A stretch of 64,000 nt of DNA from Xenophilus azovorans DSM 13620 (GCF_000745855.1 NZ_JQKD01000008.1:62001-126000); one strand, 5' to 3'; counted from the first letter of the stretch, positions 35,184 to 45,634 are shown. Numbers and translations: made by a program. The notes: a model not told the origin generated them from the sequence alone.

Positions 35184-36101
35184 TTAACCGTAGTCCACCT
35201 CGTCGCGGTACGCCGGCTCCTTGCGCAGCGCCCAGTAGGCGTCGTGCAGGCGCTGCGTGACGGGGCCGGGAAAGCGCGGCAGCGGCACGCCGTCGAGCTT
35301 CGCGATGGGCAGCACGCCGCCGCCGGTGGAGCTGAGGAACACCTCGTCGGCCGCGCGCACCTCGGCCACCGGCAGCGGCGCCACCCGCAGCGGGAGGCCC
35401 AGCTTCCCGCACAGCTCGATCACCGTGCGGCGCGAGACGCCCTCCAGCACGCCGCGGTCGGCCGTGCGCACCTCGCCGTCCTTGACGATGAAGACGTTGA
35501 AGCCCGGCCCCTCGGCCACGTTGCCCTGCGCATCGACCACGCAGCTCGTGTCGCGGCCGCGGTCGTAGGCGTCGAACAGCGACTGCACGAGGTCGATCCA
35601 GTGGTAGTTCTTCACCGTCGGGTCGACCGACTCGGGCGCGATGCGCACGCGCTCGCTGATGTGCAGGTCGATGCCCTCGCGCTGCTTGTCGGGCGGGGCG
35701 ATCCACACGTAGGGCAGGGCGTAGGCGTAGAAGCGGTTCTCGGCCAGCCGCGGGTCGCGCGCGCCCTTGGGCGGCACGCCGCGCGTGCACACCATCGCGA
35801 CGTAGCAGTCCTTCAGGCCCGAGGCGCGCACGCAGCCGTGCAGGATGGCGCGCAGCGCCTCGCGGCTGTACGGGATCGACATGCGCATCTTCTCCAGGCT
35901 GGCGAAGAAGCGGTCCATGTGCGTGTCGAGCCGGAAGAAGGCGCCCTCCCAGGTGCTGGCCACGTCGTAGGTGGCGTCGGAGCGGGTGAAGCCCCAGTCG
36001 AACAGCGAGACCTTCGCTTCCGACAGCGGCACGTAGGCGCCGTCGGCGAAGGCGCAGCCGCCTTCGTGCAGGCCGGTGGGCGGGGAGGGAGGCAGGGTCA
36101 T
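35184..36101 (-). CDS. Class IV PLP aminotransferase (branched-chain / (R)-amine type)
   Basis: A 305-residue fold-type IV PLP enzyme. The Schiff-base Lys is in DPTVKNYHWIDLVQ; the N-terminal SLFDWGFTRSDATYDVAS and the phosphate-binding LEGVSRRTVIEL and SSTGGGVLPI segments are typical. Family members are branched-chain aminotransferase, D-amino acid transaminase, aminodeoxychorismate lyase and (R)-amine transaminases; the FTRSD segment after the first strand resembles the last group. The real substrate is not decided by the sequence. It is convergent with the PIN gene and 25 bases downstream of the kinase-like gene. Confidence 0.88.
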   Translation of the reverse strand: MTLPPSPPTGLHEGGCAFADGAYVPLSEAKVSLFDWGFTRSDATYDVASTWEGAFFRLDTHMDRFFASLEKMRMSIPYSREALRAILHGCVRASGLKDCYVAMVCTRGVPPKGARDPRLAENRFYAYALPYVWIAPPDKQREGIDLHISERVRIAPESVDPTVKNYHWIDLVQSLFDAYDRGRDTSCVVDAQGNVAEGPGFNVFIVKDGEVRTADRGVLEGVSRRTVIELCGKLGLPLRVAPLPVAEVRAADEVFLSSTGGGVLPIAKLDGVPLPRFPGPVTQRLHDAYWALRKEPAYRDEVDYG

Positions 36102-36126
36102 GGCGGATGTCCTCGGGGGCGTCGTG

Positions 36127-36975
36127 TCAGGAGCTGGATGCCGGGCTCAGATGCCACTGCGCCAGCAGCCGCGCCACCGCGCGCACGCGCTGGGTGTCGC
36201 GGCCCCAGCGGCGCCCGCGCGGCAGCCGGCGCAGCCAGCGCATGCGCTGTGCCGCGATGGCGATGCGGTGGCGCACCTCGGGGTCGGCCGGCGCCAGCGC
36301 GGCGTGCCAGTCGGCGCGCGCGGCCTGCGGCGCGGCAGCGTCGATCAGCAGCGCGGTGGAATGCAGGTAGCTCAGCCAGTCGCGCGCCTGGCATTCGGCC
36401 AGCGACAGCACCTCGCCCGGGTCGTCCTCGAAGTCGATGAAGCCGATCACCTCGTCCGGGCAGCGCATCAGGTTGCGCGCGAAGGCCTGGCTCAGGTAGC
36501 AGCCCTGCGCATGCACGGCGGCGATGGCGTCCAGCCCCTCGCGCCAGGCCACGCGCAGCGCGGCCGGGCCGCTGGCGGCGGCCTGGTCCAGCCGCTCGTT
36601 GAAGACCAGTGCGCCGCGCCCGCCTTCGCCCAGGTCGCTGATGAGCAGGCCGTCGGCCTGCTCGGCCAGCACGCGCGGCACGCGCACGCCGGCCTCGGCC
36701 AGCGCGCGCAGGCGCCGCGCCTCGGTGGCGATGGCCGCCTCGCCGCCCAGGTTGGGCACTGGCGTGAGCACGTCCAGCCGGAACACCCGCGCCAGCAGCG
36801 CCAGCAGCCGGTAGCGCAGCAGGCTGTGGCGCGGCCCGGCCTTCTTGAGCCACACCCGCTCCTCGCCCAGGCGGTGGGAGGCGACGCCGCGCGTCTGCCG
36901 CGGCAGCGTGGCGGCGAGGAACGCGGCGTAGTCGCCGGCGCGCACGTCCCGGGCCGTGGCCGCCATGTCCATCAT
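36127..36975 (-). CDS. Kinase-like fold protein with degenerate catalytic loop
   Basis: A 282-residue protein with weak kinase-like features: a VWLKKAG segment that could hold the ATP-binding Lys, a hinge-like LLISDLGEGGRGALVF, and IGFIDFEDDPGE in the place of the D-F-G metal loop. The catalytic loop, normally H-x-D-x4-N, reads LSQAFARN: Asn is kept, but the catalytic Asp and His are not. It may be a pseudokinase or a distant Kdo/aminoglycoside kinase relative. Start ATG overlaps the stop of the FMN glutamate-synthase-like gene (ATGA), so the two are translationally coupled. The assignment is tentative; no function is claimed. Confidence 0.6.
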   Translation of the reverse strand: MMDMAATARDVRAGDYAAFLAATLPRQTRGVASHRLGEERVWLKKAGPRHSLLRYRLLALLARVFRLDVLTPVPNLGGEAAIATEARRLRALAEAGVRVPRVLAEQADGLLISDLGEGGRGALVFNERLDQAAASGPAALRVAWREGLDAIAAVHAQGCYLSQAFARNLMRCPDEVIGFIDFEDDPGEVLSLAECQARDWLSYLHSTALLIDAAAPQAARADWHAALAPADPEVRHRIAIAAQRMRWLRRLPRGRRWGRDTQRVRAVARLLAQWHLSPASSS

Positions 36976-38594
36976 GCCGCCGCCACCGGCTGGAAGCTCT
37001 GCGCGCTGGCCATCGGCCAGTAGGTGCGGAACACGGTGTACAGCCCGTCCAGCGGGCCCAGCAGCGCGCCGGGCTGCACCTGCATGATCAGGTTGGACAG
37101 CAGGCGCACCTCGGTGTCGGAGATGCGCCGCACGATGTGGTGCGCGGTGATCTCGCGCGGGTGCGCCAGGCCGGCGGCCTGCACCAGCTCCTGCAGCGCG
37201 TGCAGCGTGCTCTGGTGGAAGTGGCGCACGCGCTCGGCCTTGTCGGGCACCACCAGCGCCTGCTGGCGCAGCGGGTCCTGCGTGGTCACGCCGGTGGGGC
37301 ACTTGCCGGTGTGGCAGGCCTGCGCGTGGATGCAGCCCAGCGCCATCATGAAGCCGCGCGCCGCGTTGCACCAGTCGGCGCCCAGCGCCATCATGCGCGC
37401 CAGGTCGAAGGCGGTGATCACCTTGCCGGCGCAGCCGAGCTTGATGCGATGGCGCAGGTTCACGCCGACCAGCGTGTTGTGCACCAGCTGCAGCCCTTCC
37501 TGCAGCGGGGTGCCCATGTGGTCGCTGAACTCCACCGGCGCCGCGCCGGTGCCGCCCTCGGCGCCGTCGACGACGATGAAGTCGGGCACGATGCCGGTGG
37601 CCAGCATCGCCTTGACGATGGCGAACCACTCCCACGGGTGCCCGATGCACAGCTTGATGCCGGTGGGCTTGCCGCCGGAGAGCTCGCGCAGCCGCGCGAC
37701 GAACGCCATCATCTCCAGCGGCGTCGCGAAGGCGCTGTGGGCGGCGGGCGAGATGCAGTCCACGCCCGCCGGCACGCCGCGCGCGGCGGAGATCTCCGCC
37801 GTCACCTTCGCGCCCGGCAGCATGCCGCCGTGGCCCGGCTTGGCGCCCTGGCTGAGCTTGATCTCGATCATCTTCACCTGCGGGTCGCGCGCGTTCTCGG
37901 TGAAGCGCGCCTCGCTGAAGCGGCCGTCCTCGTCGCGGCAGCCGAAGTAGCCGGAGGCCACCTGCCAGACCAGGTCACCGCCGTGCACGCGGTGGTGACG
38001 GCTGATCGAGCCCTCGCCCGTGTCGTGCGCGAAGCCGCCCAGCTTCGCGCCCCGGTTCAGCGCCATGATGGCGTTCGCCGACAGCGCGCCGAAGCTCATC
38101 GCCGAGATGTTGAACACGCTGGCGCTGTAGGGCTGGGCGCAGTCCTCGCCGATGACGATGCGGAAGTCGTGGCCGTCCAGCCGCGACGGCTGCAGCGAGT
38201 GGTTGATCCACTCGTAGCCGTGGCGGCCCACGTCCAGCTGCGTGCCGAAGGGCCGGTTGTCCGGTTCGCCCTTGGCGCGCTGGTAGACCAGCGAGCGCTG
38301 CGCGCGCGAGAAGGGCGCCGCCTCGGTGTCGCTCTCGATGAAGTACTGGCGCATCTCGGGGCGGATGTACTCCAGCAGGAAGCGCAGGTGCCCGATGACC
38401 GGGTAGTTGCGCAGCACCGCATGGCGCGTCTGCCGCAGGTCGTGCACGCCGGTGCCGGCGAGCACCGCGAACACCGCCAGCGCGAGCCAGGCGGCCCACA
38501 GGTGCGGAACCAGCAGCGCCGCGGCGAGGCTGGCCGCCAGGCCGGCCACGCACAGGGCGAAGCTCAGGTAGCGGAGGGGGGGCAGGGGGTTCAT
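36972..38594 (-). CDS. Membrane-anchored FMN-binding glutamate synthase family protein
   Basis: A 540-residue protein. Two N-terminal transmembrane helices (about residues 8-27 and 30-46) anchor a TIM-barrel domain related to the FMN/Fe-S synthase domain of GltB. FMN-site segments include GAKPGHGGMLPGAKV, IVVDGAEGGTGAAPVEF and KVITAFDLARMMALGAD; the cysteines in ALGCIHAQACHTGKCPTGV bind a [3Fe-4S] cluster in the parent family. There is no glutaminase domain, so it is not a complete glutamate synthase; the true reaction is unknown. It is coupled to the kinase-like gene and divergent from the SEC-C gene. Confidence 0.9.
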   Translation of the reverse strand: MNPLPPLRYLSFALCVAGLAASLAAALLVPHLWAAWLALAVFAVLAGTGVHDLRQTRHAVLRNYPVIGHLRFLLEYIRPEMRQYFIESDTEAAPFSRAQRSLVYQRAKGEPDNRPFGTQLDVGRHGYEWINHSLQPSRLDGHDFRIVIGEDCAQPYSASVFNISAMSFGALSANAIMALNRGAKLGGFAHDTGEGSISRHHRVHGGDLVWQVASGYFGCRDEDGRFSEARFTENARDPQVKMIEIKLSQGAKPGHGGMLPGAKVTAEISAARGVPAGVDCISPAAHSAFATPLEMMAFVARLRELSGGKPTGIKLCIGHPWEWFAIVKAMLATGIVPDFIVVDGAEGGTGAAPVEFSDHMGTPLQEGLQLVHNTLVGVNLRHRIKLGCAGKVITAFDLARMMALGADWCNAARGFMMALGCIHAQACHTGKCPTGVTTQDPLRQQALVVPDKAERVRHFHQSTLHALQELVQAAGLAHPREITAHHIVRRISDTEVRLLSNLIMQVQPGALLGPLDGLYTVFRTYWPMASAQSFQPVAAA

Positions 38595-38660
38595 CGGGCC
38601 ATCTTCTTTCGGGGCGTGGCTGCGTGCTGCATGATAGGGCGCTCATCTTCGAGCCTTCCC

Positions 38661-39437
<777 letters not shown>

Positions 39438-39521
39438 AAGGTCCACGGCGTTCCGGCAGGAAGCGTGGGGCCTTGGCATCGGGCGTTTGACAGCCTGCGT
39501 CCGCTGAGCCCCAATGGCCGC

Positions 39522-40322
39522 ATGGATCTTGAACTCGCAGGCAGGCATGTTCTCGTCACCGGCGGCAGCAAGGGCATCGGCCTGGCCTGCGCGCGCGGCT
39601 TTCTGCGCGAGGGCGCGCGCGTCAGCCTGGTGGCGCGCAACGAGGCCGCGCTGGCCGAGGCGGCGCTGTCGCTGGCCGACGCCCGGCCCGACGCCGCGCT
39701 GCAGGTGGCGACCTTCTCCGCCGACCTGAGCGACCCGCTGGCCGCCGTCGCGGTGCTCGACCGCATCGAGCAGGCGCACGGGCCGGTGGACGTGCTGGTC
39801 AATGCCGCCGGCGCCGCGCGGCGCACGCCGGCCGACGAACTGGACGCCGCCCGCTGGCACGCCGCCATGCAGGCCAAGTACTTCACCTACATCCACATGA
39901 TGGACCCGCTGGTCAAGCGCATGGCCGCGCGCGGCGCCGGCGCCATCGTCAATGTGGTGGGCGCGGGCGGCAAGGTCGCCAGCCCCATCCACCTGGCCGG
40001 CGGCGCCGCCAACGCGGCGCTGATGCTGGCCAGCGCCGGCCTCGCCAACGCGTACGCGCGCCGCGGCGTGCGGGTGAACGTGGTCAACCCCGGCCTCACC
40101 GCCACCGAGCGGCTGCAGGAAGGCCTGGCCGCCGAGGCCCGGCACCGCGGCGGCACGGTGGAGGAGGCGCTGGCCCGCGCCGCCGAGCGGCTGCCGCTGG
40201 GCCGCATCGCCGAGCCGGAGGAGATCGCCGACGCGGTGCTGTTCCTGGCCTCGGCGCGCGCCAGCTACGTCACGGGCGCGGTGCTGTCGATGGACGGCGC
40301 GGCGGTGCCGACGGTGGTGTGA
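39522..40322 (+). CDS. SDR-family oxidoreductase lacking the Y-x3-K motif
   Basis: A 266-residue short-chain dehydrogenase/reductase-like protein. The cofactor site is intact: VTGGSKGIGLACARGF at residues 12-27, and VLVNAAGAARR for the N-A-A-G block. At the catalytic site the usual S-x12-Y-x3-K reads G in VVGAGG and GGAAN, so Ser, Tyr and Lys are all missing; PG is present after it in VVNPGLTATE. It may be a catalytically changed subfamily rather than a broken gene, as the rest is intact. The start at 39522 follows an in-frame extension with no homology. Substrate unknown. Confidence 0.88.
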   Translation: MDLELAGRHVLVTGGSKGIGLACARGFLREGARVSLVARNEAALAEAALSLADARPDAALQVATFSADLSDPLAAVAVLDRIEQAHGPVDVLVNAAGAARRTPADELDAARWHAAMQAKYFTYIHMMDPLVKRMAARGAGAIVNVVGAGGKVASPIHLAGGAANAALMLASAGLANAYARRGVRVNVVNPGLTATERLQEGLAAEARHRGGTVEEALARAAERLPLGRIAEPEEIADAVLFLASARASYVTGAVLSMDGAAVPTVV

Positions 40323-40447
40323 GGATGAACGCCCGGCTTCGGCACTATTGCGCAAGGCCGGCTCCGGACTAACCCGGGTGGTGGATGCGCGCGGCGCGAT
40401 CAGTTGTTACTGTTCGCAACATCATCCCTCGACCTCGCACCACCACC

Positions 40448-40678
40448 ATGCTGTCCATCGCCCAGAAGGCCGACATCCTGCGCAAGGCTGGCATCGCGCA
40501 GGTGCCCCCGCCGCCCGCCGCCGCAGAGGCGTCAGCCGACGACGACTGGGAGCGCGCCATCGACGCGCTCTATGCCGAATACACCGCGGCCCGCGCCGCC
40601 CGCAGCCTGCGCGAGGCCGAGGCCGCGCGCCAGCAGGAGATGCTGCGCCGCATGGCGTGGACCACCGCAACGCATTGA
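40448..40678 (+). CDS. Small hypothetical protein
   Basis: A 76-residue reading frame. The N-terminal 20 residues form a likely helix (MLSIAQKADILRKAGIAQV), then a Pro/Ala linker, then a long amphipathic helix (WERAIDALYAEYTAARAARS) rich in Ala, Arg and Glu, possibly a short coiled coil. No signal peptide or known domain is seen. Codon use is like the neighbours. The AT-richer stretch before it (ttgttactgttcgcaacatc) could hold its promoter. It may be a real small gene, but there is no family evidence. Confidence 0.55.
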   Translation: MLSIAQKADILRKAGIAQVPPPPAAAEASADDDWERAIDALYAEYTAARAARSLREAEAARQQEMLRRMAWTTATH

Positions 40679-40689
40679 CGGCCGCGCCG

Positions 40690-41013
40690 TCAGATGTTGA
40701 AGGCGCGCTGGGTCTCGGGGCGCACGAGGTCGACGTACTCGCGGTGCTTGCGGATGTAGCCGGCGATGAACTGGCAGGCCGGGATGACCGGCTGGCCCTC
40801 GGCCCGCGCCGTGTCCAGCACATGGCGGGCGATGGCCGAGCCGATGCCGCGGCCCTCGAAGGCCGGCAGCACTTCCGTGTGGGAGAACAGCACCCCGTTG
40901 GCCAGCTGGCTGAATTCGACATACGCGGCCAGCGTGTCGCCGGCCCAGGCTTCGTGGCGGCTCTGGTCGGCGTTGAGGACGAAACGCAGGTCGTCGTTCG
41001 CGGGCGTGTTCAT
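40690..41013 (-). CDS. GNAT-type N-acetyltransferase (NATD1/YjdJ-like)
   Basis: A 107-residue minimal GNAT of the COG2388 type. The acetyl-CoA motif is VLPAFEGRGIGSAIARHVLD (R-G-x-G-S-A form), followed by IPACQFIAGYIRKHREY, the typical end segment. These small enzymes are shorter than ordinary GNATs and their acceptors are unknown. The gene is convergent with the small ORF at 40448 and has its own start; the next gene upstream, pncC, is on the same strand 50 bases away, so it may be cotranscribed. Confidence 0.85.
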   Translation of the reverse strand: MNTPANDDLRFVLNADQSRHEAWAGDTLAAYVEFSQLANGVLFSHTEVLPAFEGRGIGSAIARHVLDTARAEGQPVIPACQFIAGYIRKHREYVDLVRPETQRAFNI

Positions 41014-41063
41014 CGGGCAGTCTCCAGTCGGTTCGCGCGAGGTTCAGGGTAAGCCAGATGGCC

Positions 41064-41558
41064 TCAGCGTGCCAGCAACCCCGCGAGCACGCGCAGGGCA
41101 TGGTGCACGGTGGCGGCGCGCACGGCGGCGCGGTCGCCCTCGAAGCGGCGGCGGTCGGCCTGCACGGCGCCGTCCACGCTCCAGCCGAACCACACGGTGC
41201 CTACGGGCTTGTCGGGCGAGCCGCCCGCCGGCCCGGCGACGCCGGTGACGGCCACCGCCACCTGCGCCGCCGACCGGGCCACCGCCCCGGCAGCCATGGC
41301 GCGGGCCACCGGCTCGCTCACGGCGCCGTGCGCGGCGATGAGGCCCGCATCCACGCCCAGCAGTTCCGTCTTGGCGGCGTTGGAGTAGGTGACGAAGCCG
41401 CGCTCGAACCAGTTGCTGGAGCCGGCCAGGTCGGTGCAGGCGGCGGCGATCAGGCCGCCGGTGCAGCTCTCGGCCGTGGCCATCATGCGGCCCTGCGCCT
41501 GCAGCCGCTCGGCCAGGCGCGCCACCAGGGCGGGGGTGTCGAGTGCGTCCAGGTCCAT
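41064..41558 (-). CDS. pncC: Nicotinamide-nucleotide amidohydrolase PncC (CinA C-terminal domain)
   Basis: A 164-residue cytoplasmic enzyme that deamidates nicotinamide mononucleotide in NAD recycling. Motifs typical of the CinA C-terminal domain are ATAESCTGGLIAAACTDLAGSS (here the Ser-Cys-Thr-Gly-Gly part), FVTYSNAAKTELLGV and VAVTGVAGPAGGSPDKPVG. The N-terminal MoCF-like domain of full CinA is absent, as is usual in this group. It begins 13 bases after pgpA, giving the common pair pgpA-pncC. Confidence 0.94.
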   Translation of the reverse strand: MDLDALDTPALVARLAERLQAQGRMMATAESCTGGLIAAACTDLAGSSNWFERGFVTYSNAAKTELLGVDAGLIAAHGAVSEPVARAMAAGAVARSAAQVAVAVTGVAGPAGGSPDKPVGTVWFGWSVDGAVQADRRRFEGDRAAVRAATVHHALRVLAGLLAR

Positions 41559-41571
41559 CGCCGGGTCCTCG

Positions 41572-42165
41572 TCAGAAGAAGAAAAAGCGCCACGCCGCGA
41601 TCGTCAGCAGCGTGCAGAAGGCCGCCGCCAGGTCGTCGAACAGGATGCCGAAGCCGGCCCAGCCCCAGCCCTCGTGCGGCGCGGCGCCGGCCGGGCGCTT
41701 GCACAGCCGGTCGGCCCAGCCCACCGGGCCGGGCTTGACGGCGTCGTAGAAGCGGAACAGCCCGAAGGCGACGGCCTGGGCCCAGAAGCCGGCCGGCATC
41801 ACCAGCCACAGCACGATCCAGAAGGCGACCACCTCGTCCCACACGACGCTGGACGGATCGGCCACGTCCATGTGCCGCGCGGTGAGGGTGCAGGCCCACC
41901 AGCCGACCACCAGCGAGACGGCGATGACCGTGGCGATCGCCGCCGCCGACAGCGCCTGGCCCAGCAGCGCATACGCGGCCCAGGCCCACAGCGTACCGAC
42001 CGTGCCCGGCGCCCAGCGCGAGAGGCCGGCGCCGAAGCCCAGGGCGATGGCGTGGGCCGGATGCGACCAGGCGAAGTGGAAGGTGGGGCGCGGGGATGGC
42101 AAGGAGGAGGAGGAAGAGGGAGGCGGGACAGGCGTGGCCTGGGGCGGGGGAGCGGACTGGGTCAT
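41572..42165 (-). CDS. pgpA: Phosphatidylglycerophosphatase A
   Basis: A 197-residue inner-membrane enzyme removing phosphate from phosphatidylglycerophosphate. Conserved blocks are GFGAGLSRWAPGTVGTLWAW near residue 38, the acidic SSVVWDEVVAFWIVL, FRFYDAVKPGPVGWAD and GWAGFGILFDDLAAA. The Pro/Ser-rich first 28 residues are a poorly conserved extension. It is directly upstream of pncC. In related bacteria thiL normally lies just upstream; here thiL is at 54822-55799, with the 42281-54796 block between. Confidence 0.94.
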   Translation of the reverse strand: MTQSAPPPQATPVPPPSSSSSLPSPRPTFHFAWSHPAHAIALGFGAGLSRWAPGTVGTLWAWAAYALLGQALSAAAIATVIAVSLVVGWWACTLTARHMDVADPSSVVWDEVVAFWIVLWLVMPAGFWAQAVAFGLFRFYDAVKPGPVGWADRLCKRPAGAAPHEGWGWAGFGILFDDLAAAFCTLLTIAAWRFFFF

Positions 42166-42280
42166 GCGGGGCGCCGCGCTGGGGTGGGCCGGTATCGGAC
42201 ACGCGTTTGCGCCATGGAATGGTATCGGCTCGCGCCTGGCTGTCACGGGCCTTCCCGCGCGGGGACGGAGCGACGGGCCG

Positions 42281-43105
42281 CTATCTCGGCCTGTGCTTCC
42301 TCGCGTGGCGCGGCGCGGCCTCGGCGGCCGGCTCGGACGGCTGCGCGACGTGCACCGCCGTCTTGCTGCCCTGCAGGGCGGCCAGCAGGCCGGCAGGCGG
42401 CGGGATGTCGGTGAAGAACGCATCGATGTCGCGCAGTTCGCCGAGGCGCACGAGGGCGGGGCGGCCGAACTTGGAGTGGTCGGCCACCAGGAACACCTGC
42501 CGGGCCTGCGCCATGACCTCCTGCGTCACCCGGACCTCGCGGTAGTCATAGTCCCGCAGGGTGCCGTCCAGGTCGATGCTCGAAATGCCGATGACCGCGT
42601 AGTCGACGTTGAACTGGCGGATCAGGTCGATGGCGACCTCGCCCGTCACCCCGCGGTCGCGCGGCCGCACCACGCCGCCCACCACCGTGACTTCCGCCTC
42701 GGGGTAGTCGCACGTCGTCATGGCGACATTCAGGTTGTTGGTGAGGATGCGCAGCCCGCTGTGCCGGTGCAGCGCCTTGGCGACCTCTTCCGTCGTGGTG
42801 CCGAGGTTGATGAAGAGCGACGAGCGATCCGGGATGTGCTGCGCCACCAGCTCGGCGATGAGCCGCTTTTCGGTGGACAGCAGCGTCTGTCGCGTCGTGT
42901 AGGCCAGGTTGTCGGCGCCGCCGGGGAGGGTCACCCCGCCGTGATAGCGCCGCAGCAGGCCGAGCTGTTCGAGCTGGAGGATGTCGCGCCGGATCGTCTG
43001 CGGCGTGACCTCGAACGCGGCCGCCAGGGATTCGACGGAGCAGCTTCTTTCGCGCTTGACGCGCTCGACCAGCGCCTGCTGCCTGGGGTTCAGTCGCTCC
43101 GACAC
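42281..43105 (-). CDS. DeoR/GlpR-family transcriptional regulator
   Basis: A 274-residue DeoR-family repressor. The N-terminal helix-turn-helix is RQQALVERVKRERSCSVESL through FEVTPQTIRRDILQLEQLG, with LRRYHGGVTLP after it; the effector domain has LFINLGTTTEEVAKAL and ILTNNLNVAM, the sugar-phosphate isomerase-like sensor. Effectors are usually phosphorylated sugars. The start is GTG at 43105 and the ribosome-binding site is weak. It is divergent from the aldehyde dehydrogenase-led operon with 262 bases between and is its likely regulator; a DeoR protein over an acyl-CoA operon is unusual. Confidence 0.93.
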   Translation of the reverse strand: MSERLNPRQQALVERVKRERSCSVESLAAAFEVTPQTIRRDILQLEQLGLLRRYHGGVTLPGGADNLAYTTRQTLLSTEKRLIAELVAQHIPDRSSLFINLGTTTEEVAKALHRHSGLRILTNNLNVAMTTCDYPEAEVTVVGGVVRPRDRGVTGEVAIDLIRQFNVDYAVIGISSIDLDGTLRDYDYREVRVTQEVMAQARQVFLVADHSKFGRPALVRLGELRDIDAFFTDIPPPAGLLAALQGSKTAVHVAQPSEPAAEAAPRHARKHRPR

Positions 43106-43234
43106 GGGGATTTACGGCCTTCTCTCGCTCTCAGCGGGTTGCATGCGGCTGCAGCTCCTCCCGAAAGGAGGAGGGCCGGGGGGCGCCGAATTCTACGAGG
43201 GGCCACTTTGGCGCGTTGATCGCTTGTTTTCGGA

Positions 43235-43263
43235 TTGAACAATCAAGGGATTTCACTTAGAAA
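43235..43263 (+). promoter_or_regulatory. Predicted sigma-70 promoter of the aldehyde dehydrogenase operon
   Basis: TTGAAC (43235-43240) and TAGAAA (43258-43263) are 17 bases apart and each matches four of six consensus positions. The region is much AT-richer than the neighbouring genes, as expected of a promoter. Transcription would start near 43270, leaving a leader of about 98 bases before the ATG at 43368. Confidence 0.5.
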
Positions 43264-43268
43264 ATTAA

Positions 43269-43280
43269 CGAACATGTTCG
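43269..43280. promoter_or_regulatory. Palindromic operator candidate for the DeoR regulator
   Basis: CGAACATGTTCG is a perfect 12-base palindrome and is followed by TTTTGTTCAT, a third half-site like TGTTCG. The words ATGTTCG and CGAACAT are those of the GlpR operator of the same regulator family. It covers the predicted start of transcription of the dehydrogenase operon, a position suited to repression. Confidence 0.55.
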
Positions 43281-43367
43281 CTTTTGTTCATTTACGATTT
43301 TGGCAACGGTTCGATTCGGTGCTCGTGGATGACGTCCACGGCCGGTCCGGCCGGTCGTGGAGAGCAC

Positions 43368-44810
<1,443 letters not shown>

Positions 44811-44821
44811 GCCGCAGCGCG

Positions 44822-45634
44822 ATGACGACGATGCAAACCGACACACGGGCCCCGCGGGCCGCGCTGCTGACCCTCGACGGCGTCAGGAAGGTCTTCGGCG
44901 GCGTGACGGCGCTCAAGGGCGTGAGCTTCGACGTGGGCGCACGCGAGGTGGTCGGCCTGATCGGGCCCAACGGCTCCGGCAAGTCGACCTGCGTGAACGT
45001 GATCTCCGGAACGATGCCGCCGACGGCCGGCGAGATCCGCCTCGGGGGCACCCCCATCCATGGCCTGCCGGCGAACCGCGTGGTGGCGCAGGGGCTGGCG
45101 CGCACCTTCCAGACCACGCAGATGTTCGAGGAGTTCACCGCGCTCGACAGCGTCCTGGTGGGCGCCAACCTGCGCTACCAGGGCAGCGTGGCCACCAACG
45201 TCCTCGGCCTGGCGGGGGCCCGCGCCGACGCGCAGCGGGTGCGCGGCGAGGCGCTCGAGCTGCTGGACTTCGTCGGCCTCGGCGGGCGCGGCGACGTGCG
45301 CGTGTCGATGCTCAGCGTGTGCGAGCAGCGCCTGCTCATGGTGGCCTGCGCGCTCGCCAGCCGCCCGGCGGTGCTGCTGATGGACGAGCCGGCCGCCGGC
45401 ATGGTGGCGAGCGAGCGCCGCGTGCTGTCCGCGCTGATCAGGCGGCTGCCCGAGCGCGACGTGAGCGTGATGGTGATCGAGCACCACATGGGCCTGATCA
45501 TGGAGGTGTGCCAGCGCATCGTCGTGCTCAACTTCGGGGAAAAGATCGCCGAAGGCACCCCGGCCGAAATCCGCAACAACCCGGCCGTGATCGAGGCCTA
45601 CCTGGGACACCACGGCGATGCTGCAAGTCACTGA
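44822..45634 (+). CDS. Branched-chain-type ABC transporter ATP-binding protein (LivG-like)
   Basis: A 270-residue ATPase of the HAAT family. Walker A is LIGPNGSGKSTCVNVI and Walker B VLLMDEPAAGMVASE, with the switch His in VIEHHMGLIM. The signature motif, expected as L-S-G-G-Q or the LivG form L-x-Y-G-x-Q, reads LSVCEQRLLMVACAL, so both glycines are replaced. The frame is otherwise intact. The heterodimer partner LivF has a normal signature, so one ATP site would be altered. Start ATG at 44822; 44831 is an alternative. It overlaps the livF-like gene by 17 bases. Confidence 0.92.
   Translation: MTTMQTDTRAPRAALLTLDGVRKVFGGVTALKGVSFDVGAREVVGLIGPNGSGKSTCVNVISGTMPPTAGEIRLGGTPIHGLPANRVVAQGLARTFQTTQMFEEFTALDSVLVGANLRYQGSVATNVLGLAGARADAQRVRGEALELLDFVGLGGRGDVRVSMLSVCEQRLLMVACALASRPAVLLMDEPAAGMVASERRVLSALIRRLPERDVSVMVIEHHMGLIMEVCQRIVVLNFGEKIAEGTPAEIRNNPAVIEAYLGHHGDAASH

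Noticed and set aside
34754-36101. Toxin-antitoxin module at the PIN gene
   Set aside because: Neither neighbour is an antitoxin: one is an rRNA methyltransferase, the other a convergent aminotransferase.
42191-42231. Repeated word ggtatcgg upstream of pgpA as a possible island attachment site
   Set aside because: Only eight bases, and no copy was noticed at the thiL end of the block; too short to call a target duplication.
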